From: Marinilabiliales bacterium
Lineage (GTDB): Bacteria; Bacteroidota; Bacteroidia; Bacteroidales; BM523
Assembly: GCA_002869425.1 (NCBI GenBank)
Contig: PKSZ01000025.1
Coordinates: 1 to 9,753, forward strand
Reading direction: 5' to 3'
Length of the DNA: 9,753 bases
The notes beneath the pieces were generated by a model. It saw nothing but the letters and a program-made list of their open reading frames with translations, was not told where the DNA came from and did not search any database. This document shows, piece after piece, positions 1 through 6,178 of this stretch (position 1 is the stretch's first letter; each line of letters starts with the position of its first letter). Position numbers and translations under genes: made by a program.

Positions 1-294
1 CACTGCTAATGATAAATCAACAGTTGGATTGCCAAATTCAAAAGCGCATAACAGCTCCCCCAAACTATCCGTTTTTACAATTAATGATGATGATGAACCA
101 GAGGTAAGAACTGTATCAAATACAGATATTGTACCTGTAAAATCGTATAATAGATAACTGGTCTTATTATAATCGAGGCAAAAATCCTTTATGTATGAAC
201 TGCCCCCATCCTGACTTGTGTTAATCCAATCTATTTCCTGGGCATTCAATGAATGGAAAATAACAAAAAAAAGCACTAAAAGTTTAATTCTCAT
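1..294 (-). CDS. Secreted/cell-surface protein, N-terminal part only (runs off the window)
   Basis: An open frame of 98 codons starts at ATG 294-292 and is still open at base 1, so the C-terminus lies outside the window. The first 19 residues (MRIKLLVLFFVIFHSLNAQ) form a classic signal peptide: a basic start, a Leu/Phe/Val core and an NAQ end, with the mature chain beginning at about EIDW. The mature part reads like the first blade of a beta-propeller of the SBBP type found in Bacteroidota surface proteins: a Trp near the start, an aspartate/asparagine-rich turn, a YLLYDFTGT strand, then a LIVKTDSLGE segment followed by FEFGNP. Such proteins often carry PKD domains and a type IX secretion sorting tail, but neither is in the window, so export by T9SS is inference. 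A 236 bp gap separates it from the upstream phosphatase gene, so it probably has its own promoter. The reading frame and signal peptide are firm; the family call is tentative. Confidence 0.8.
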   Translation of the reverse strand, partial: MRIKLLVLFFVIFHSLNAQEIDWINTSQDGGSSYIKDFCLDYNKTSYLLYDFTGTISVFDTVLTSGSSSSLIVKTDSLGELLCAFEFGNPTVDLSLAV

Positions 295-400
295 ACTTAT
301 AAATTAAAAATTTTGCTGGAAATCATATTACTATCGACATACTGTAAAAACCACTACCTAAACCGATCAATAAATGATTACAAGCTACTCTGTTCAGATT

Positions 401-408
401 CAAATATA
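401..408 (-). promoter_or_regulatory. Candidate -7 box (TATATTTG) for the partial secreted protein
   Basis: On the minus strand the sequence reads TATATTTG, a full match to the Bacteroidota -7 consensus TAnnTTTG, about 107 bp before the ATG at 294. The only upstream TTG-like element is at 421-423, just 12 bp away and closer than the usual 17-23 bp, so the -33 half is weak. It is the nearer of two candidates. Confidence 0.35.
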
Positions 409-470
409 AGAAATAATAAACAATTTTTAGTTTAGGGAGTTCATTTATGCGTAAATAATGGATTTCACAG

Positions 471-499
471 CAAACTTAATTATTCAGCAACTTTGCAAA
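471..499 (-). promoter_or_regulatory. Candidate promoter TTTG-N17-TAAGTTTG upstream of the partial secreted protein
   Basis: Minus-strand TAAGTTTG (478-471) matches the -7 consensus TAnnTTTG, and a TTTG (499-496) sits 17 bp upstream as a -33 element. That spacing is at the short end of what is reported for Bacteroidota. It would start transcription near 465 and give a long leader of about 170 nt to the ATG at 294. This short motif occurs by chance in AT-rich DNA, so the call is modest. Confidence 0.35.
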
Positions 500-530
500 A
501 GAAACCAATCGTCCTTTTTCGAAAACACAA

Positions 531-1991
531 CTATTCTACATATTTATACTCCAAACCCAGAATCAGAACATCATCAACCTGCTCTTCAATCAGTTTCCAG
601 TCGATAAATTCAGATTCAATCAACTTTACCTGCTGTTGCATTCTTTCTTTAGAAATGCTTTTGAGAAAACTCATCCATCGGGATGTAAGATATTTTTTTC
701 CTTCAACTCCTCCAAATTGATCAATAAAACCGTCGCTCATCAAATAAATACGATCTCCGTTCTCAAGAGGTAACATTTCCTTTTTAAATTTTATTTTTCC
801 CGTTCCCTTCATACCTATCGGATACCGATCACCCTTCAGAACTTTAACTTCACCCTTTCTTTCAATAAATACGGACTGGTGCGCTCCTGAAATAGTCATT
901 ACATTATTTTCGTGATCAATGGCAATAAACGACATATCCATACCTTCAATCATATCATCGCTACCTCGTCTACCTGACAAAGAACTAGCCAACTCTCTGT
1001 TCATATGCTCCAGCACTTCTGCAGAATCAGTAATGCCCATTTCAATAATTATCTGCTTCAGTAAATAGATTCCTATGAGAGATAGAAAAGCACCAGAAAC
1101 ACCATGTCCGGTACAATCGGAAACAACAATATAGCTTGTACCATGCTGATGGAAAAACCAATAAAAATCGCCGCCTACTATTTCTTTTGGACGGTAAAAA
1201 ATAAAATGTTCAGGAAAGTAATTTTTTATTAGCTCTTCATCTGGTAAAACGGCCTTTTGTATTCTTGAGGCATAGATAAGGTTATCATACATCTTGGCCT
1301 TATGCAGACGAAGTTTTTTCTCAATGCTCTTCAAAACTGAAATATCAGCATCGATGGCAATAAGCATACTGAGCTCATTACGATCGTTAAAAACCGGAGT
1401 TAAGGTTGTTTGCACCCATAGCATTTCTTTATCCTTATTGGCTATACGTGTAACATATGTTAAGGGCTTTCTTGATTGGATGCACTGATCCAGTTTTTGC
1501 TGGATATCAGAACTATAACTTGCTTTCGTAATACTTCGCCCACGCTCTATTATAAATTCCTCGTACGAATATCCATACAAATCCGTAAAACCCTGATTTA
1601 TCCATTCGATTTCTCCTTCTGAACTAAAAATTACAATGGCATTTTCACTTTTCCTTGCAACAAGACTCAACTTCTCCTGTTCAGCAATTACTTCTTCCAG
1701 CTGGGCGCTAAAAAGAACCTCTTCATCAACTTGCTTTTTTAACTGTTTGATTTTATTCAAATTTCGATTGGTATCATTACGTGATCTAAGCAAAATAAAA
1801 ACGATTGTTAGAATAAGTAAAAGCAGAAATGCAATAACGACAAATAAGATATTGTTAAGATGCTGAGCCTCATACAATCCTCTTGCATAGCTGGTAAGAT
1901 CGTCTGTGGAAGGATAAAACTGTTCAGCTTTCAGCCCAATAGAAAAAAGCAAAAACAGAAGCAAGTATGAAAATTTAACCTTCATATTCAT
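531..1991 (-). CDS. Membrane-anchored PAS-domain PP2C/SpoIIE-type serine phosphatase
   Basis: This 486-residue signalling protein probably dephosphorylates a serine or threonine on a partner such as an anti-sigma-factor antagonist; the partner is unknown. Residues 1-22 look like a signal peptide ending in GLKA. A short periplasmic stub (about 23-46) is followed by a membrane segment (about 47-68) and a charged coiled coil (about 72-112). A PAS domain (about 113-220) contains NAIVIFSSEGEIEWINQGF and a helical linker (220-245) follows. The PP2C/SpoIIE domain (about 246-482) has the expected acidic metal ligands: D275 in VGGDFYWF, D292 in VSDCTGHGVSGAF, D420 in LMSDGFIDQFGG and D473/D474 in QVDDVLILG. 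The active site therefore looks intact. A second in-frame ATG lies at 1985 (Met3). The gene starts 51 bp after the RND pump gene with no obvious terminator or promoter between, so read-through from the efflux operon is plausible. No histidine kinase or anti-sigma partner is in the window. Confidence 0.92.
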   Translation of the reverse strand: MNMKVKFSYLLLFLLFSIGLKAEQFYPSTDDLTSYARGLYEAQHLNNILFVVIAFLLLLILTIVFILLRSRNDTNRNLNKIKQLKKQVDEEVLFSAQLEEVIAEQEKLSLVARKSENAIVIFSSEGEIEWINQGFTDLYGYSYEEFIIERGRSITKASYSSDIQQKLDQCIQSRKPLTYVTRIANKDKEMLWVQTTLTPVFNDRNELSMLIAIDADISVLKSIEKKLRLHKAKMYDNLIYASRIQKAVLPDEELIKNYFPEHFIFYRPKEIVGGDFYWFFHQHGTSYIVVSDCTGHGVSGAFLSLIGIYLLKQIIIEMGITDSAEVLEHMNRELASSLSGRRGSDDMIEGMDMSFIAIDHENNVMTISGAHQSVFIERKGEVKVLKGDRYPIGMKGTGKIKFKKEMLPLENGDRIYLMSDGFIDQFGGVEGKKYLTSRWMSFLKSISKERMQQQVKLIESEFIDWKLIEEQVDDVLILGLEYKYVE

Positions 1992-2021
1992 ATGTTTTAC
2001 TTAATTATCGATATGAAGGTT
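1977..2021 (-). repeat. 11 bp perfect inverted repeat bracketing the phosphatase start codon
   Basis: AACCTTCATAT (1977-1987) and ATATGAAGGTT (2011-2021) are exact reverse complements separated by 23 bases. In the minus-strand transcript they could fold into an 11 bp stem whose loop holds the first ATG (1991-1989) and whose 3' arm contains the second ATG (1985-1983). It lies in the pump-phosphatase junction and overlaps the first codons of the phosphatase. No T-run follows, so it does not look like a rho-independent terminator. A translational hairpin or a dimeric-protein binding site are the natural readings; both are inference. Confidence 0.6.
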
Positions 2022-2042
2022 TCAATACAGCCGTCAATAGAA

Positions 2043-5000
2043 TTATTTATTTTCAGCCAGGCGTTTTTGCGTTAATCTTTCAGTTAGTGATTCTATCATA
2101 TGATACAAAACAGGAATTACAATGAGGGTTAAGAATGTTGATACCAGCAATCCACCTATGATGGTCCATCCCAAAGGCGCCCACATCTCTCCTCCTTTTA
2201 ATGTCAGTGGCAACAAGCCCCCAATGGTAGTAAGCGTAGTTAAAATAATTGGAGTAAACCGAACCTGACCGGCTGTTGCTATTGCTTCAAGCAATGGTAC
2301 GCCTTCCTTACGTAATTGATTTGCATAATCGATTAAAATAATGGCATTGTTCACAACGATTCCTGCCAGGCTAATAAATCCAACAAATGCAGTAAACGAA
2401 AATGAATAGCCTGTTAAAAACAGAGCCCATACAACTCCAATAAGAGCTAAAATAAATGAGACAAAAATAATAACAGGCTGAATGAAAGATTTGAACTGCA
2501 ATACCAACACAGCAAAAATCCCCACTACTGCAATTATCAACGCAATTCCCATTCCTCCAAAAGTTTCGCCTCTCGCTTCAATTTCACCTGATATGTGATA
2601 AGTAAAGCCATTGGGAAAGTTATAAGCCTTTAATTCTTCAATCACGGGAGCAAGAACCTCATCCAGATTATATCCTCTTTCCATATCTGCAGTAATAAGA
2701 GCTGTTCTGCTTAGATTTCGTCTTTTTATTAAGCTTGGTGCAGCTTTATATTCAATATCAACCAGCTGCATCAAAGGTATTTGTTTTCCACTTAAGGATT
2801 TAACATAAATATTATCAAAATACTCCATGCTATTCTCGTCCATTTCCGGCATCCTTACAACAATCTCGTATTCCTTACCATTATTATCTCTGAATTTATC
2901 AATTGTATAGCCTGCCACTGCAATTCTAACTGTTTTATCTATTTCATAAATGGGTACACCTAAAAAATTTGCTTTCTGTTTGTTAATGTTAATAAACAAA
3001 TCCGTTTTCTTTTTACTAAGCTGATTTTCAAGATTGATAATACCCGGTTGATCTTCTAATATTCTCTCAAAATACGAGGCAATACTTTTTAACGTATCTA
3101 CATTTTCACCTTCAACATAAATCATTACCGGCGCTTCTGTTGGCACTCCCTGCTCAAAAACCTGTAAATTGATTTTAGCACCGGCGTACTCCTTAAATGT
3201 TGTACGCAAATCTTTCACCAGACCAAAAAAATGGTGGTGTTCAAAATGATCTAACTGCACATATATGTCAGCATAGTTTTTAGCATAATTTTTTGAAAAA
3301 ACGTTGTAATACACTCTTGGATTCCCATGACCAATGTTGCTGGCATAATGTGTAACCTCAGGAATTGTATCCAGTATTTTCTCTACAAACAAAACAGCCT
3401 CAGCAGTAGATTCCAGATTCTCACCATCGGGCAGATTTACCCGGATTAAGAATTGAGGCGTTTCCGAACTTGGAAAAAAACTATAACCTACAGAAGTAAT
3501 AAAAACCAGTCCGGATGCAACCAGCATAAGCACAGCAAAAACAATAATCAACAGCCTGTTTTTTAAAGAAAAGGCCAGCGTTTTCTTATAAGGTCCGTCA
3601 ATAAATTTCTGTAATAAACCCTGAAAACCTTTCTTATTACCATTCTTCAATTTCGGTTTTCGAAGCACCATTCTGGATAGCAAAGGAGAAAGTGTTAATG
3701 CAATTACCAGCGACATACCTAAAGTAGCCACAATGGTAACGGGTAATCCCCGAATAAAATCGCCCGCTTTATCAGGCATCATAATAATGGGAACAAAAGC
3801 CAGCAAAGTTGTTATGGTTGAACTAACGATTGGCCATCCGATCTGGGCTGTTCCCTTTATTGATGCCTCCCGGGGAGACAAACCTTCCAACAGAAACCGG
3901 TTGATATTTTCTATGATTACAATGGAATTATCCACCAGTAGGCCTAACGCCACTACCAATGCAGCAATTGTTATCTGTTCCAATCCAAAGCCATACGAAT
4001 CGACAAAAAACAATCCCGTTAATATTGATAAAGGTATTGCAATAATCACAATAATAGAGGACTTCACACCCAATGCCAGCAAGATAACAAGCCCTACAAG
4101 TACAATCCCTTGCAACAAATTACCAATAAACCCCGAGATTCTGTCTTCTACAATTACAGACTGATCGAAAACAGTGTGTAGTTCAGTTCCGGAATCCAGT
4201 CCTTGTTTGTATTTTTCAACACGAGGACGAATATCATCCATTATTTTAAAAATATTCCGATTGTCTTTCTGTTTTACAATGATAAAAACAGCCTTCCTGC
4301 CATTATATCGTGCTTCATAAATCTGGTCTTCATAATCAAAATTAACACTAGCGATATTTTTCAAAAAGACCATTTGGCCATTGTAGGAACTTACTACCGT
4401 ATTTCGTATTTCATCAATACTCCTATATGAACCACTGGTTTTAATGGAGAAATTTTTATTGGCAATATTTATACTACCACCCGGTATATTTGCATTATTG
4501 CTTTTGATTGCATTAAACAACTGATCAAGGCTGATGTTCATACGTGCCATCTTCATCAAATCAACCGAAATTCTTACTTCCTGTTCTGGGCATGCCAATA
4601 CCTCTACTTTTCTAACACCATATGCCCTGTCAAGTTCTTTTTTCAATTTATCTGCCTGCTGTTTCAACAAACTGTATTCAAGACTATCTCCCACAAGTGC
4701 GTATTGCAACATAGCTACATCAGAACTGGAATACTGAACAATTGAAACATCATAGATCTCCTTAGGCAGATCACCACGAATACTGTTAAACTTCTCCAAC
4801 ACTTCATCATACTTATCATCCGGGTCTGTATCATAGCTAAATTCCACACTGGTAACCGCCACACCATCCATAATCGTGGATTTTATCTCAATAATATCAT
4901 CCAGTTCATTGATAGCTTCTTCAATGGGTATAGATATCAACTGCTCCATATCTGAAGGACTGGCACCGGGATAAATCACCACGATGGAAGCTCCTGGGAT

Positions 5001-5123
5001 ATAAACGGCAGGATTTTCTGTTCGGGGCATATTAAGATACGATGACACTCCTGCAAAAGTGAGCAAAAGAAAAATGATGATTGTAAACTGATAATTATCT
5101 ATGGCTAATCTTGGAAGTTTCAT
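2043..5123 (-). CDS. RND-family (HAE1/AcrB-like) inner-membrane efflux pump
   Basis: This 1026-residue protein is the proton-driven pump of the tripartite efflux complex, trapping substrates in the inner membrane or periplasm and passing them to the outer-membrane channel. The length and duplicated layout fit the AcrB/MexB superfamily: TM1 about 10-30, a large periplasmic loop (31-335), TM2-TM6 (336-484), TM7 (523-545), a second large loop (546-855) and TM8-TM12 (858-1008). Family signatures include PRTENPAVYIPGASIVV (33-49) with the PGASP motif just after, GLLVDNSIVIIENI in TM4 (394-407) and GIVVNNAIILIDYAN in TM10 (921-935). In TM4 one relay aspartate is present (D398) but the second AcrB aspartate is Asn (N399), and the AcrB TM10 lysine is replaced by Asn (N925); this DN/NN pattern is common in one RND subgroup. 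A histidine cluster (H626, H629-H631) sits in the second periplasmic loop. The start lies 5 bp after the adaptor stop, so the two are co-translated. Substrate cannot be read from the sequence. Confidence 0.96.
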   Translation of the reverse strand: MKLPRLAIDNYQFTIIIFLLLTFAGVSSYLNMPRTENPAVYIPGASIVVIYPGASPSDMEQLISIPIEEAINELDDIIEIKSTIMDGVAVTSVEFSYDTDPDDKYDEVLEKFNSIRGDLPKEIYDVSIVQYSSSDVAMLQYALVGDSLEYSLLKQQADKLKKELDRAYGVRKVEVLACPEQEVRISVDLMKMARMNISLDQLFNAIKSNNANIPGGSINIANKNFSIKTSGSYRSIDEIRNTVVSSYNGQMVFLKNIASVNFDYEDQIYEARYNGRKAVFIIVKQKDNRNIFKIMDDIRPRVEKYKQGLDSGTELHTVFDQSVIVEDRISGFIGNLLQGIVLVGLVILLALGVKSSIIVIIAIPLSILTGLFFVDSYGFGLEQITIAALVVALGLLVDNSIVIIENINRFLLEGLSPREASIKGTAQIGWPIVSSTITTLLAFVPIIMMPDKAGDFIRGLPVTIVATLGMSLVIALTLSPLLSRMVLRKPKLKNGNKKGFQGLLQKFIDGPYKKTLAFSLKNRLLIIVFAVLMLVASGLVFITSVGYSFFPSSETPQFLIRVNLPDGENLESTAEAVLFVEKILDTIPEVTHYASNIGHGNPRVYYNVFSKNYAKNYADIYVQLDHFEHHHFFGLVKDLRTTFKEYAGAKINLQVFEQGVPTEAPVMIYVEGENVDTLKSIASYFERILEDQPGIINLENQLSKKKTDLFININKQKANFLGVPIYEIDKTVRIAVAGYTIDKFRDNNGKEYEIVVRMPEMDENSMEYFDNIYVKSLSGKQIPLMQLVDIEYKAAPSLIKRRNLSRTALITADMERGYNLDEVLAPVIEELKAYNFPNGFTYHISGEIEARGETFGGMGIALIIAVVGIFAVLVLQFKSFIQPVIIFVSFILALIGVVWALFLTGYSFSFTAFVGFISLAGIVVNNAIILIDYANQLRKEGVPLLEAIATAGQVRFTPIILTTLTTIGGLLPLTLKGGEMWAPLGWTIIGGLLVSTFLTLIVIPVLYHMIESLTERLTQKRLAENK

Positions 5124-5128
5124 ACCTG

Positions 5129-6088
5129 TTAATTTACTACTTCAAATTCTGCATTCTTGTTTAAATATGCCCCTCCCTTTATAACAATTTGTGATAAAGA
5201 ATCAATTCTTCCCCGTACCAGAAATGAACGGTCGTCATTCCCATAAACATCTAAGGTTTTTATACATAAACTATCTGATTTACAAAGCTCATATACCCTT
5301 ATCTGGTTTTTTGAACCATCGATCATAGCAGATACAGGTATTTGATAATACTCTACAGGAACAGTCTGATATATTTTAGTTTTTCCCATAAATCCAGATA
5401 TCAGGTTAAGCTTTTCAGGTATGTCATTCAAGGATAATTCAACTTCAAACATACCTGTATAAGGATCAGAAATCTTCCCCAGCTCTGTTATCCTTGCCTT
5501 AATCAGCTGATCTGAATATGAATCAAAATGAATATGCGCCGAATCGCCAACAGAAAGTTTAACAATATCTTTATCTGTTATGGCTGCTTTCAAAACCCAA
5601 CTTTCCTGATTTGATCCAAAGAGGATTACAGGGTATCCAGCTCCAACAACTTCATTGGATTCATGCAATTTCTTAAGTATTTTGCCATTTTCAGGAGCCA
5701 GTATGGTACTATGCTTAAGGTTAAACTCAGCAATCTGCAATTTTGTTTTTGCATAATCTACAGCTGTTTTTGCATTTTCAAAATACTCCTTTGTTAATAC
5801 ACTATCTTTGTACAACCTTTTCGCACGCTCGAAATCTCTTTCAGCCTTTTCCAACCCAAGTTTTGCCTGTTGCTCATAGGCTAAAATTTCCGCCAGCTTC
5901 AATCGAACCAAAACCTGACCTTTCTTGACAGTTTCGCCTTCTTCTATAAAATATTTATCGATAATCCCTCCTGTTTTAAAAGCCAGTTTCAACTCTGAGC
6001 TTGAGCTCAAAATACCCATACAATTCACAGACTCAACTTTCTGTACATACTCGGGATGAGCAAGTTTTATTTTCACCTTATCTACCAA
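5129..6088 (-). CDS. RND efflux periplasmic adaptor (HlyD/AcrA family), cut off from its signal peptide by an in-frame stop
   Basis: This is the membrane-fusion protein that links the pump to the outer-membrane channel. From a TTG at 6088 it has 319 residues. The lipoyl-like half-motifs are at about 38-63 (KTGGIIDKYFIEEGETVKKG) and 127-155 (STILAPENGKILKKL), flanking a coiled-coil hairpin (about 66-124). A beta-barrel domain (about 162-245) and a membrane-proximal domain (about 246-319) complete the fold. A working adaptor needs export, yet this reading has no signal peptide. The same frame extends upstream to ATG codons at 6178 and 6175 and encodes a lipoprotein signal peptide, interrupted only by a TAA at 6104-6106. 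The gene was therefore probably a 349-residue lipoprotein and may now be a pseudogene; a single C-to-T change from CAA (Gln) would explain the stop. TTG as start is the least disruptive intact reading and has AGGAG 6 bp before it; the next ATG is Met24 at 6019. It sits 5 bp before the RND gene. Confidence 0.8.
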   Translation of the reverse strand: MVDKVKIKLAHPEYVQKVESVNCMGILSSSSELKLAFKTGGIIDKYFIEEGETVKKGQVLVRLKLAEILAYEQQAKLGLEKAERDFERAKRLYKDSVLTKEYFENAKTAVDYAKTKLQIAEFNLKHSTILAPENGKILKKLHESNEVVGAGYPVILFGSNQESWVLKAAITDKDIVKLSVGDSAHIHFDSYSDQLIKARITELGKISDPYTGMFEVELSLNDIPEKLNLISGFMGKTKIYQTVPVEYYQIPVSAMIDGSKNQIRVYELCKSDSLCIKTLDVYGNDDRSFLVRGRIDSLSQIVIKGGAYLNKNAEFEVVN

Positions 6089-6094
6089 TTGCTT

Positions 6095-6099
6095 CTCCT
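6095..6099 (-). promoter_or_regulatory. Shine-Dalgarno-like AGGAG before the TTG codon of the adaptor
   Basis: Minus-strand AGGAG ends 6 bp before the TTG at 6088 and begins 4 bp after the in-frame TAA, a layout that could allow re-initiation after the short leader peptide is made. No comparably placed AGGAG is seen in front of the TetR, TolC-like, RND or phosphatase genes, in line with weak Shine-Dalgarno use in Bacteroidota. It may equally be just codons CAG GAG of the former continuous frame. Confidence 0.35.
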
Positions 6100-6103
6100 G
6101 TAT

Positions 6104-6178
6104 TTATTCGTTACAAGACATAACAACAATTGCCAGAAAAAATATACATACCGAAATTCTGTTAATCTTCTTCATCAT
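6104..6178 (-). pseudogene. Severed lipoprotein signal peptide of the adaptor gene (24 residues, then TAA)
   Basis: From ATG 6178 the frame reads MMKKINRISV then CIFFLAIVVMSCNE and then TAA (6106-6104). It is a textbook bacterial lipoprotein leader: lysines and arginine at the start, a hydrophobic core and a lipobox VMSC whose Cys22 would be lipidated. The frame is exactly that of the downstream adaptor, with the five codons IQEKQ between the stop and the TTG at 6088. Its first codons overlap the last 17 bp of the TolC-like gene, the compact coupling expected for the true start of the adaptor. It is therefore the 5' end of the adaptor gene, not an independent peptide, unless a real upstream ORF has evolved. 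The bases were checked codon by codon; whether the stop is biological or a sequencing error cannot be told here. Confidence 0.75.

Larger units (their letters stand above)
295..530. other. AT-rich intergenic gap
   Basis: This 236 bp stretch between the stop of the phosphatase gene and the start of the partial secreted protein has no convincing gene or RNA. On the minus strand it holds two Bacteroidota-type -7 boxes, listed separately. No strong stem followed by a T-run is visible behind the phosphatase stop codon; the only hairpin-like string there is a loopless TTTTCGAAAA palindrome. Confidence 0.6.

Noticed and set aside
357..436. CCTAAAC / GTTTAGG inverted repeat in the left intergenic gap
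   Set aside because: Only 7 bp with a 66 bp gap; expected by chance in AT-rich DNA.
515..525. TTTTCGAAAA palindrome near the phosphatase stop as a terminator
   Set aside because: It has no loop, short arms and no GC-rich stem, so it is not a credible rho-independent terminator.
3733..4164. A 143-codon open frame on the plus strand
   Set aside because: It lies wholly antisense to the RND pump gene, has no recognisable domain, and is explained by codon bias of the opposite strand.
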